Shown here: positions 46,939 to 58,016 of the stretch, in pieces | Layout: each line of letters opens with the position of its first letter | How positions within the stretch are numbered: the stretch's first letter is position 1 | Origin: Tomocerus qinae | Taxonomy: Eukaryota; Arthropoda; Collembola; Entomobryomorpha; Tomoceridae | Assembly (NCBI GenBank): GCA_020055645.1 | Contig: CM034547.1 | Location: 28,582,513 to 28,646,512 of the forward strand | Direction: 5' to 3' | Length of the DNA: 64,000 bases | Notes under the pieces: generated by a model | Databases searched by the model: none | The model's input: only the letters and a program-made list of their open reading frames with translations | Told to the model about the DNA's origin: nothing | Translations under genes and position numbers: made by a program

Positions 46939-49893
46939 TCAATAGGCAATTGACATCGTAGAGCGACTCTCAGTCTCATGAAAGAGTGCACAAGATTCGG
47001 CCAGTGTTTTGCAACTCTCAGTCTCGTGGAAGAGTGCGAATAACGATGAACGACTCTCAGTCTGATGAAAGAGTCCAGACTTCTTTTTAGATCGGAGGCC
47101 CATTTTTTGTTGCATTTCTTTATAACTAAAGCTAACACATAATTTACTATAAATAATATTAGTAATGCTCACTCGTTGATTGGATAATGGTTCGCTCAGC
47201 TCATTTCTATTGCTCAAGCAAATATTATTAATCGTAAAGGACTCATGACGTGTGACTATTCCAGGATCGAAATTAAACACTAAATTCCATAACCCTTGGT
47301 AGACTGACTTAGTAAAAATACAAATCCGTTGCTCCAGAATTTTTAGAATTATGGGACATTTTATGATTTCATCATAAAACCAACATAAATAATCGATACA
47401 AAAAGTTTCTGCAGGCCGTGTAGTCCTCTCTGAAGATGTGGCAAAACAAATCAGCGCAATAAAACAGAATGAAGCAATGAAGTAAATCAATAGGAGAATT
47501 TCAACAGAAAGAATGCACATGACTTTACGGACAGAAATTAATTTGTCATCAATTACGGTGGAAGGAAATGAATCAGCAACATAAGTCTCACTCAAACGTT
47601 TATTAGAACGGGAAACCCATCTCCCATTGAAACACTGTGACTCCAGCGGATTCAAGTCCCGGGAAGTTTTGGAGGATTGAACTACATTATTCTTCAAAAT
47701 TGCATTAGACAAATTCTCACAATTGGCGCGCTTAGTTGGAGCCACAGGAAGAGCCATAGATTTCTCAGGAAATACATTGCCTGTATCTATGATTAGCTCA
47801 GGTAAAGGAAAAACTGTCGGCTTGGAGTTGAACGGTGGTTCAAAGAACGCGGCGATATTAGATATTTCTCTCTGTGGTATATTCAAGCCATTATAAAGTT
47901 GTACTTTAACACGATAAGTACTTAAATTCATGCCAGGTAAGTTTTTACATACAGGCAGCCTCTTGTAGAGTTCAGGATCCTTGACAGTGCAAGTTTCAGA
48001 AGGAATAAGGATCGCAGAGGAAGACACCTGGCTAGGCTGCTGAATAACCTCATTTTTTACTACCTTTGGTACGATGGGACTGCGGGGTAGATTACCAGTG
48101 TCCTCATCTGATACCTGAATCTGTGCAATGTGAGGAATAACAAACAGATCCTGTATAGTAGAGTCAGCCTTCACCATATCCAGAGGGTTGTCGGCATGGT
48201 TAATCACCGGTACCAAAGGGACCCCACGAGAAATAAATAAGGAAGGTGTTCTGGGTTGGCTATGAGGAAGTTTCCGATGAGGCAATCCAAGGTTTGACAC
48301 ACCAACTGTATTTGAATCTGCCAGTTTAGCATAACTTAGGAAATCAGTTCCCAAAACCACCTAAACTTTTGAATCCGGCAAGAGCACAAAATCCCAAAAT
48401 TTAGAGCCCGATTCCCATTCAATTAAAATTCTAGCAAACTCGCTGGCTGAACTCTTTCCCTGCGCCATGATATTTTGACATAAATAGGGATGAATTGGAA
48501 CACGTCTATTCTTAATTACATTAATAACTTCATCGTTAACAAATGAAATAGGAGTAGACACGTCAAGCTGCGCAAAAAAGGTTTTGCCACAAATTCTGAG
48601 AGGCACAGTCTCGGGAGCATCAACAACAAAACTATGTGTACTATTTTGTTGTCTTTCAACAAAACTAGGCTTAGAGATAGAACTTTCTGTGATATCTCTA
48701 TTTATTTGCGGCGACACATAGTAAACGTTTTTACCATTTTCTGCAGGTGGCACATGCTCATAACATTTTAGTGGGGGGACATACTGCGTTTCGTACTGCC
48801 AATTAGTATTTGAATGTGGAGATCTATTGCGATTTGAGACGAAATTGGATTTTTGATACACAGGACCTTGTCTAGAAATTTTATAAGCACCATCTACTGG
48901 ATGGTAATGTCTATAAGTATCATAAGAGCTCAACTGTAAGTCTGGCAGTTGGTTAATAGAGGGACTATGTTGACCTATAAATGCTGTAGTTTGCAAGGGC
49001 AAATTTCGCAAAGGTCTATATGCTAAGCCCGGCTCGACTGCACTCTTAGTACTAGGTTCACGATAATCCCGATCTATTTTGATACTTTCCTGTGCTTTAT
49101 GAGCCTCTTCTGTTAATTCATGTAATGTAACAAAAGATTTGCCACTCAAAAGTAACTTTTGCCGATAATGAGGATGCAAGTTGCGGAGAATTATATCTAT
49201 TTTACGAGGCTCCGTGAATTCCTCGTCTAGTCGATCGCATAGATCGCTAATAGTACGGATGAAGCTTGTCATGGACTCTTCCGGCCCTTGGAACCGATCA
49301 TCTAACATTTTTCTAAGTTCCCGTTCATACCCAATTGGTTGAAATTCTTTACGAAAAGCCCGTTTAAATTTGCCTCAATCTAAAATAGCAAATTTTTCAT
49401 AGCAGTACCATCTATATGCTTCATCTGTTAATGCTAAGGGAATTATCTGAGATATCATATCATTTTCTGTGTAACCCACTGCTACTCGATATTTCTCAAG
49501 TTCCAAGATAAAGTCATACGGGGTTTTCTGCTCATGCGATCCACCATACTGTGGCAGTTTTAAATTGGCTGATCTGAGATGACTGGTTTTAGCGACACCT
49601 ACCGAGGTATTATTTTGAATTCTTTCACCAGAAACCTGTGCGATGGATCCTATAGATTGTGCTAGCGATTGGGCAACTGCTGTGGCAATTCTTTTTTCAA
49701 TCGGGTCACGCCTATGCATGCGCTCCAAGTCTGTTCGCACTTCCTCACGGTCCCTAGATAGTTCTGACTTAAATGAGCTTAGTTCTTCTGATAATGTTTG
49801 CATTAAATCCTTTACCATAGAAGTCATTGGGCTATCTACAGACGAAGGGGGATTTGCAACCCCAGCGCCATCTTCACTATTTGTTCCAAACAT
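46939..49893 (-). pseudogene. LTR retrotransposon gag-protease frame, two nonsense codons, no polymerase
   Basis: One reading frame of about 985 codons runs from ATG 49893 to 46939, broken by a TGA at about 49372-49374 and a TAG at 48361-48363. Residues 1-100: acidic/Ser-rich with a basic RRDPIEKR segment. About 115-260: a retrotransposon gag (capsid) region (LPQYGGSHEQKTPYDFI, YRWYCYEKF, RAFRKEFQPIG). About 430-520: a retropepsin-like region ending VLGTDFLSYAKL, but the active-site triad position reads LDVST instead of D-T/S-G. Beyond that is an unrecognised segment, a hydrophobic stretch (ILSVEILLLIYFIASFCFIALICF), and LFHETESRS repeats at the end. Reverse transcriptase, RNase H and integrase are absent in the 3.3-kb interior. 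The element would depend on another for replication. Confidence 0.75.
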
Positions 49894-49956
49894 GACTTTG
49901 CAATACTATATCGAAATACAACGAAGGAAATTTATACAAAAGTTAAAAGAAAATGT

Positions 49957-49974
49957 ATCTCGTCAGTGCCTCCA
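49957..49974 (-). other. Candidate primer binding site
   Basis: TGGAGGCACTGACGAGAT starts three bases inside the 5' LTR, as a tRNA 3'-end complement would. I could not assign the tRNA. Confidence 0.5.
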
Positions 49975-49977
49975 TAT

Positions 49978-51372
49978 TGTAACGACTGATGTAAGGTTTA
50001 AGGCTAATTTTCGCGCAAATGCTCTTAACCTGGCTGCTGTGCTAAATACTTAGTGGTTAAAGGCAACCTAACACGGAGAGCGTCACTATTGGGTTATCAC
50101 TAACCCTCACACGAGTCCTTTTTACAATAAAGAATGAATAGCAAATAACTTCGTATAATAAATAGACAAAGAACGCAATAGAAATACAATACAAATATAT
50201 CTAATAGCTTTGACCAATATCCAAACAACCTACATTAAGCAAACTCACTATACGATAAACCGCCAGATAACCTTTAAGAATTATAACCATGTAATACAAT
50301 ACAAGCCCACGATAAGTAAAAGGTTAGAGTGATTCCCCCAAATAGTTAACCCAGGAAAGCTAAAGGGTGCGACGAGGACAAATACGAAAGACCGAATTCA
50401 GCCGCTTCGTATACTCTGCAAGGAATCGAAGTCAAAACCAAGCAAGACCCTAACACGTGAAACCGAATTCAGAAGCCACGTGTTCAGTCGAGCACTGAAC
50501 TCAGCGCCCCACTCTTTCTTCCAAGAAACCGAATTCGGAACCCAAGGAAAAGACCCGACACTTACAGCCAGCAGTCTCAAGCAACATCAGCTGACTGCCA
50601 GAAGGAAACAGGACAGGAACCACAGCAACAGGAAGCAAGCAAGTCCCAGGAATCCCAATCACGACTAGAATTAGAATTACCCACTTAACCTATTTTAGCT
50701 GCAACTACACCATTGCAGCCGTTTATTCACCAACGACCTTCAACTATTACGGTAACTAATGCCATTGATCCTTGACCTAGGATCAACATTAAACTATCCA
50801 TCAGTATCTAGCCTTAAAGCTCTAACTGATTTTGCATTCACAATGACCAAAATGTCATTGCAAATATCTTTTATTTAACTTTACCACTTAAAACTATGTT
50901 TATTTCCCGTAAGCTCAATCCCAGAGCTTACAAATACAACTTAAACTAAACATTACACTTAACCTACTGTTCTTCTAGCTGTGACTCAGCCTTACAGCCT
51001 TACACTATAGCCCAAATCCACGATTCCCTACAGTAAAAGGAGGTGCTCTTTGAGTAATTACGATATTTTCTAAGATAAAGACTGACTTTTTAGCTCGCCT
51101 GAATAAGGCAGCTTATAGAATCGCACAGTCTGTCCGTCCGTCCGTACCCACTATAACTTTCGAACGCAAAGACGGATATTGACCAAACTAGGCAGAAACA
51201 ATGCCTAGGGACCACTGACGATCCCTATTGATTTTGGGGCTAATCGGTCTGAGATACCGCGCGCTCACTTTGTCTTCATTTTGATAGTCAAAGTGAAAAA
51301 TGGGCATTAAAAAGTTCAATTGCGTTTCCTATAAATTGTTAACGTGATAGTATAAAATATTTCACTCCGCTT
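49978..51372 (-). mobile_element. 5' LTR of retrotransposon, outer end replaced
   Basis: It aligns with 45276-46670 with only about seven differences by eye over 1.4 kb. The last bases present in the 3' LTR (TGTAGGAAATCG in element direction) are missing; the sequence instead continues as a fuller HINE-like element at 51373. No target duplication can be matched. Confidence 0.8.
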
Positions 51373-51688
51373 CTACCAAATTTAAGATTTTATAGTAAAG
51401 CAAATAAAACTGGAAAGTAACTATAAGAGGACGGAAATAAATCTATTTCGCATTTATATTCAATTTTATAGTCAAACTTGCATTATTCCAATTTCTATTG
51501 ATTTTTATTATTAATATTGACCAATTTTGATTTTCTTTAGATTTTCATAGTCAACATTATTCAATTTTGATTTTATGTTGATTTTCATAGTCAAAATTAT
51601 TCAATTTTGAATTTATATTGATTTTTATAGTCAACAATTATCAATTTTGAATTTGTGTTTATTTTCATAGTTAAAATTAATCAATTTT
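51092..51688 (+). mobile_element. HINE-like element 1 of head-to-tail array
   Basis: AGCTCGCCTGAATAAGGCAG start. Its first 281 bp coincide with the LTR-borne fragment. It continues into 40-bp repeats and lacks the hairpin end, running directly into the next copy. Confidence 0.75.
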
Positions 51689-52251
51689 AGCTCGCCTGAA
51701 TAAGGCAGCTAATAGAATCGCACAGTCTGTCCGTCCGTCCGTACCCACGATAACTCCCGAATGAATTGACGGATATTAATTAAACTTGGCAAAAACCATA
51801 CCTATGGACTGGTAACGATCTCTATTGATTTTCGGGCAAATCGGTCCATTGGTTGCTGAGATGTCGTGCGCTCACTCTGTCTTGATTTTGATAGTCAAAG
51901 TGAAAATGGGCATTAAAAAGTTCAATCGCGTTTCTTATCAATTGTTAGAATGATAGTATAAAACATTTCACTCCGCTTCTACCAAATTTATTTTGATTTT
52001 ATGTTGATTTTTATAGTCAACATTCATCGATTTTGATTTTGTATTGATTTTTCAAATGGTATAGTTTCGTTTCCTTATAATATCAATGTCTGAATTTTTA
52101 ATATGTCGTGGCTACATATATAAAGACTCAATTCTGAAAGCTTGATCAAAATCCGTACGTTCGGTTTTGTGTTACGTGTGACTTTTCGTCAACCAAAATG
52201 TGTACACGGTAACTTTTACTCAGGCGAGCTTCTGTTACGGCTTGCTGTAGG
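51689..52251 (+). mobile_element. HINE-like element 2 of array
   Basis: A short copy with two or three 40-bp repeats, ending TCAGGCGAGCT and GGCTTGCTGTAGG. Five T separate it from copy 3. Confidence 0.8.
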
Positions 52252-52256
52252 TTTTT

Positions 52257-53394
52257 AGCTCGCCTGAAAAGGCAGCTTATAGAATCGCACAGTCCGTCCG
52301 TCCGTCCGTCCGTCCGTGCGTGCGTCCGTTTATCCGATAACTTTTGAAGACATTGATGGATTTCAACTAAACTTGGCAAAAACATTGCCTACGGACCTGT
52401 GACAAAGCCTATTGAAAATGAACCACATTGATCCATAGGTTGCTGAGATGCCGCGCGCTCACTTTGTCTTCATTTTGATAGTCAAAAAGAAAATATGGCA
52501 TTAAAGGGACATTAGAAGTTCAATTGTGCTTCCAACGGATTGTTAGCGGGATAGTACAAAATATTAAATGCCGCTTCGACCAAATTTAGGATTTAATAAT
52601 AAAGTAAATAAAACCGGAAAGTACCTATTATAGGACGGAAATAAATCTATTTCGCATTTATATGCAAATTGATAGTCAAATTTACATTTTTCGAATTGCT
52701 TTTCATTATGATAGTATATATTAACCGATTTTGATTTTCTTTTGATTTTGATACTCAATATTAATCAACAATGATTTTTTGTCTATTTTGATACTCAATA
52801 TTAGACAATTTTGATTTTTTGTTTATTTTAATAGTCAATATCAATCTATTTTGATTTTATGTTGATTTTAATAGTCAATATTAATCTATTTTGATTATCT
52901 GTTGATTTTAATAGTCAATATTAATCTATTTTGATTTTCTGTTGATTTTAATAGTCAATATTAATCTATTTTGATTTTCTGTTGATTTTAATAGTCAATA
53001 TTAACTTATTTTGATTTTCTGATGATTTTAATAGTCAATATTAATCTATTTTGATTTTCTGTTGATTTTAATAGTCAATATTAACCTATTTTGATTTTCT
53101 GATGATTTTAATAGTCAATATTAATCTATTTTGATTTTATGTTGATTTTAATAGTCAATATTAATCTATTTTGATTTTATGTTGATTTTAATAGTCAATA
53201 TTAATCTATTTTGATTTTATGTTGATTTTAATAGTCAATATTAATCTATTTTGATTTTATGTTGATTTTAATAGTCAATATTAATCTATTAATCAATACT
53301 AATCAAAATAAATGTATTTCTATTATTGTTCTAACAAAAAATGTGTACACGGTCCCCTTTGATCAGGCGAGCTTCTGTTACGGCTTGCCGTAGG
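52257..53394 (+). mobile_element. HINE-like element 3 of array
   Basis: A complete copy with (GTCC)n, the CGCGCGCTC segment, about 14 homogeneous repeats (52700-53290), and the perfect-hairpin end TACGGCTTGCCGTAGG. Confidence 0.85.
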
Positions 53395-53400
53395 TTTATT

Positions 53401-53954
53401 AGCTCGCCTGAATAAGGCAGCTTATAGAACCGCACAGTCTGTCCGTACGTCCGTCCGTACGTCCGTTAACACGATAACTTTTGAGCACAATGACGGAAGT
53501 TGACCAAACTTGGCAAAAACAATGCCTATGGACCAGTGACGAACCCTATTCATTTTGGTTCAAATCGATCAATAGGTTGCTGAGATACCGCGCGCTCACT
53601 TTGTCTTCATTTTGATAGTCAAATGGAAAATTTGGCATACAATGGACATTAAAAGTTCAATTGCGTTTCCCATAAATTGTTAATAATATTGTGTAAAGTA
53701 TTTCACTCCGTTTCTACCAAAATTGTGAGTTTGTAACAAAGCAAATAAAATCAGGAAACTAACTATTAGATGACAGAAATAAATCTAATTTTAATTAGTA
53801 TATATTTAGTCAAATTTACATTTTTTGAATTCCTTTTGATTTTGATAATCAATATCAATAAATTTTGTTTACCTGTTGATTTTGATATTCGACATTAATC
53901 AACTTAGATTTTCTGTTGATTTTGATATTCTTAATATATTTCTATTTTCTGTAG
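53401..53954 (+). mobile_element. HINE-like element 4 of array, truncated
   Basis: Left end and unique segment with a few repeats. It is interrupted by the palindromic MITE at 53955 and the right end was not found. A diverged left-end relic (AGCCTGTCGGAGGGCTGAGC) lies at 54208. Confidence 0.7.
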
Positions 53955-54103
53955 TTGATACTTCCAGCAACCTTACGGAGAAAATTTTGAAAAAAGTGAC
54001 CACGTGATGATACATGTATTAAGAGCCAAGTGGATGGAGGCCTCCATCCACTTGGCTCTTAATACATGTATCACGTGATCACTGAGGTTGCTGGAAGTAT
54101 CAA
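53955..54103. mobile_element. 149-bp palindromic MITE
   Basis: Ends TTGATACTTCCAGCAACC and its complement. A 66-bp perfect palindrome (54008-54073) is centred between 54040 and 54041 at GGAGGCCTCC with no loop. Confidence 0.85.
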
Positions 54104-54270
54104 CGTAAATAAGATCTCTTCTTATTTAAGTATGATTAATCAACTATATTTGACTGTTTTAATACAATAAGGGGCTTAGATATTTGTAAACAAATAAATT
54201 AAATTTTAGCCTGTCGGAGGGCTGAGCTTATAGAACCGCATTGTCTGTTAGGAAACACGACAACTTGTAA

Positions 54271-55194
54271 TAAATGAACCCAATAAATTATTATTGGTTG
54301 CCCAAGGATGTTAACGTGTAAATAATGTATGTGTGGCAACAAAAAATTTAAATAGTATATTATATTGATTTGTCACATTTTCAGTGACCACATTTTTTAG
54401 GTCCACTATGGCATAACTGTCATGTATTTGGCCTCAGAAAATGTCTAGATCCAAAAATATTTACGCAGACACAAATCTCGCTATCTAAATTCCAAAGTTT
54501 ATTCGTAATAAAACAGCAACCTCTAATATAATTCGAAACTATGAAAAAAATGTGGATACTCTGTTCAATTTACACCTACCAGAATTGTTTCAGGCTTTCA
54601 AAAACTTTATTTTGGGAGTTCTAAAACAACCTCTGATATCATGTTAGTTTGGTTTTTTTAACTTTTCTGGATTTTGGTTAGAAACAATATCTTAATATTA
54701 TACATTTTTGCACACTTTTTTCCTTTTTCAGACTAGGCTACGACTATGTGGAATTTTAGTACCACAGAGCCACAGAATACATCTTGTAAGTCCAGTAAAA
54801 CTGTCCAATCCAAAATTTTGATTTCCTGAAAGGTATTTTTTCGCCCATTCACTGCATTCTATCCTATCATCTCAAATTGAATAGGACTGGGTTTAGAAGG
54901 CCGAAAAAAACGCCTAGCTAAAAATAGGCAGGAAAGCAATGTGTAATATGCATTTCATAAGCGCCTGCGTATTTCGTTTTGAGAACACACTACTACACGT
55001 TCATACATAGATAGAAATATACGACAGGTAAATTTATTGCTTTATCAAGTGTACAAGTCTACAATATAGAGAGAAATTTCAATTTTTCAATATTTCCAAT
55101 AAGGATCTTTTGAAATTACTGCGACGACTTTGACAGGCTTCTATACGGCTTCGAAGGAAATCTCTCATTCAGCAGAGCTCCTTGTTGTCTAAAA
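54271..55194. other. Spacer, nothing recognised
   Basis: No coding exon or repeat stood out. Confidence 0.35.
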
Positions 55195-56599
55195 CCTACA
55201 GCAAGCCGTAACAGAAGCTCGCCTGAGTAAAGGGGATCCTGTGTACATTTTTGGTAGAAAATAGAAGAAATAGATCTATTTTGATTGTTAAAATGAAAAG
55301 TGTAAAATAGGGAATATTAAGTTGTCTAAATAAACAAAAATTTAAAGTGTGGTAGTGTATTAACTATCAAATCAACAGAAAATCAAAACTGATTAATTTT
55401 GACTATCAAAATCAACAAAAAATCAAAATTAATTAATATCGAGTATCAAAATCGACAGTAAATCAAAATTGATTAATGTTGACTATAAAAATCAACAGAA
55501 AATCAAAATTGTATAATGTTGACTATGAAAATCAACAGAAAATCAAAATTGATTAATTTTGACTATCAAAATCAACAAAAAATCAAAATTAATTAATATC
55601 GAGTATCAAAATCGACAGTAAATCAAAATTGATTAATGTTGACTATAAAAATCAACAGAAAATCAAAATTGTATAATGTTGACTATGAAAATCAACAGAA
55701 AATCAAAATTGATTAATGTTGACTATGAAAATCAACAGAAAATCAAAATTGATTAATGTTGACTATGAAAATCAACAGAAAATCAAAATTGATTAATGTT
55801 GACTATGAAAATCAACAGAAAATCAAAATTGATTAATGTTGACTATGAAAATCAACAGAAAATCAAAATTGATTAATGTTGACTATGAAAATCAACAGAA
55901 AATCAAAATTGATTAATGTTGACTATGAAAATCAACAGAAAATCAAAATTGATTAATGTTGACTATGAAAATCAACAGAAAATCAAAATTGATTAATGTT
56001 GACTATGAAAATTAACAGTAAATCAAAATTGATTAATGTTATGACTATGAAAATCAACAGATATTTAATCTTGATTGATTATGAGTATTAAGATCTACAG
56101 AAAATTAAAATCGGTTAATAATGATTATTTAAATCTAAAGGAAAACAAAAAATGGAAATTCTACTATAAAATTGAATAAAAATCCAAAATAGATTTTTTC
56201 CATCGTCTAATAGTTATTTTCCGGTTTAATTGGCTTTATTATAAAATATCAAATTTGGTAGAAGCGGATTGAAATATTTTATACTATCCCGCTAACAATT
56301 TATAGGAAACGCTGTAGAACTTTTTAATGTCCATTTAATGCCAAATTTTCAATTTGACTATCAAAATGAAGACAAAGTGAGCGCGCGTTATCTCAGTAAC
56401 CAATGGACCGATTAACCCCCAATTCAATAGGGATCGTCAGTGGTCTATAGGCATTGTTTTTGCCAAGTTTGGTCAATATCCGTCATTGCTTTCGAAAGTT
56501 ATCGTGGGGACGGACGGACGTACGGACGGACGTACGGACGGACGTACGGACGTACGGACAGACTGTGCGGTTCTATAAGCTGCCTTATTCAGGCGAGCT
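55195..56599 (-). mobile_element. HINE-like element, complete
   Basis: From CCTACAGCAAGCCGTAAC to TCAGGCGAGCT. It holds about 16 repeats of exactly 40 bp (GACTATGAAAATCAACAG core), very homogeneous at 55670-56030, with a larger duplicated block of about 180 bp (55380 and 55560). The (ACGG)n block is interrupted by GTACGG units at about 56512-56560. Confidence 0.88.
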
Positions 56600-57108
56600 A
56601 AAACTGCACTTTGCACCAATTTTTGCACGAATTACAAAATCTATTGTTATAAAATAATGCTATTGGTCACTGTCAACCGTGATGCTATTGGACACTGTCC
56701 ACAGAAAACGACATCTACCTGTGAGTACTGACGTGTACTACAGAAAGAACAAGATGTATCGAGAACTGATCCTATTCTCTCTCTTTGGGCACCTCCTTCC
56801 TCCAACCTCTTTTTTTCACGTGACTTACACAGGCTTGAGTGTGACTCAAAACATTATGAGTTGAGATGAGCTGTGCAGTGTTGAGTCAGCTGCTAAATAT
56901 TGAATGTTAATATGAAATTTTTTGATCTCATTCACTGTTCACCAATACATATAATTCAGTTTGAAAGTTTTCACGCCTGTCCAGTAATATTGTCAACTTT
57001 TGCACATTGGGATATAGGTAAGCAAAATAGTTTTAATATTATTTCATTCGAAAAGCAATGAACTAATGAAAAGTAATTTTGTATTTCTGATTTTATTTTG
57101 GTGTAATT
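56600..57108. other. Spacer upstream of the KH gene exons
   Basis: Possible 5' region or intron of the plus-strand KH gene. No exon was supported. Confidence 0.3.
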
Positions 57109-57118
57109 GAATTTTTCA

Positions 57119-57373
57119 ACTAAACTGCAGTTATCCGGCCAGGTTTTTCTTGCACCATTGCACCCCAGCAAGCATTTTCAAAACAAGTCACTGTTTGCGT
57201 CTTATTTGACCTTGCCTAATAAAATTGAAACAACCAAACATTTATTATATTCATTTTTATTAGGTTAGGTTAGAAAAAGGCGAAAATAGTGACGGGTGGC
57301 TATATACTGAAGACTATAGACTGAAGGGTGCTGGGGTGCAAGAAAAACCAGGCCGGATAACTGCAGTTTAGCC
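57119..57373. mobile_element. Mutator-like MITE with 10-bp target duplication
   Basis: About 36-bp inverted repeats (TAAACTGCAGTTATCCGGCC inward) are flanked by GAATTTTTCA at 57109-57118 and 57374-57383, in the 9-11-bp range typical of MULEs. The interior contains a few TTAGG-like units. Confidence 0.75.
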
Positions 57374-57459
57374 GAATTTTTCATAATATCACAATGATAT
57401 ATTTTTTAAGCCATATCATACTAACTATTGGCTATATTATGGAAATTTTTGTTTGCAGA

Positions 57460-57979
57460 TCACAGGTTACTGTTTTCAATACTACCTTCAATTGTCTTCG
57501 CCAAGACCAATTCTGGCGGCAAAAGACCTAATGATAGTGCAGGAGATTATTCCAGAAATCCACAAAAAGAGCCTAGCTTTTTAAATGGTTAAATGACCCT
57601 TTGATTCTTCAAGAAATTAATTGAAACTAATAACAGTTAAAGTTTAAGCATTTTTGACATTTTAGTTCTTAAATATTAATATTTTTGCTTTTTATTAGAT
57701 CCTGAAGCTGTTTATTTGAAATTCATGGTACCCCAGTCAACTGCAGGTTTTGTAATTGGAAAAGGAGGTCAAAATATATCTGACCTTCAGAAGGAGTATA
57801 ATGTTCATATGACAGTGTCAAAAGAAGTCTTCTATGGTAGGCATTCTTTAACCTTAAATAATTTTAATCTAAAATCAACTACAAAATTATTTAAACATAA
57901 ATGTTGAAACAGACAGCAATATTTACTTCCATTTTACTTTACATGTTTTAAAGGAACTCAAACTGAAATGGAATTCTAA
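57460..57979 (+). CDS. KH-domain RNA-binding protein, Nova/Pasilla-like, partial
   Basis: Three spliced pieces: 57460-57587, 57699-57836 and 57954-57979, with phases 1+2 and 1+2 matching and GT-AG ends. The first encodes a basic, Ser/Asn-rich leader (SGGKRPNDSAGDYSRN). The second encodes a KH domain start: YLKFMVPQSTAGFVIGKGGQ with the GxxG loop (GKGG), then LQKEYNVHMTVSKEVFYG. Leader, LQKE and SK..FY.G spacing recall KH1 of Nova/Pasilla splicing regulators. The third piece gives only GTQTEMEF then TAA, where a Nova-type KH1 would continue for about 25 residues. Either the exon is truncated by the P element that begins within about 40 bp, or my third piece is not the real exon. Upstream exons and the other KH domains were not found. 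Confidence 0.6.
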
Positions 57980-58016
57980 ACTGAACTATAAGCCACAAAT
58001 ATATCAAAATCTCAAA

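Noticed and set aside
49957..49974. Assigning the primer-binding site to a particular tRNA
   Set aside because: The 18 bases did not match a tRNA 3' end I could recall with confidence.
55300..56050. CRISPR-like look of regular 40-bp repeats
   Set aside because: Units are contiguous with no unique spacers, and the genome is eukaryotic.
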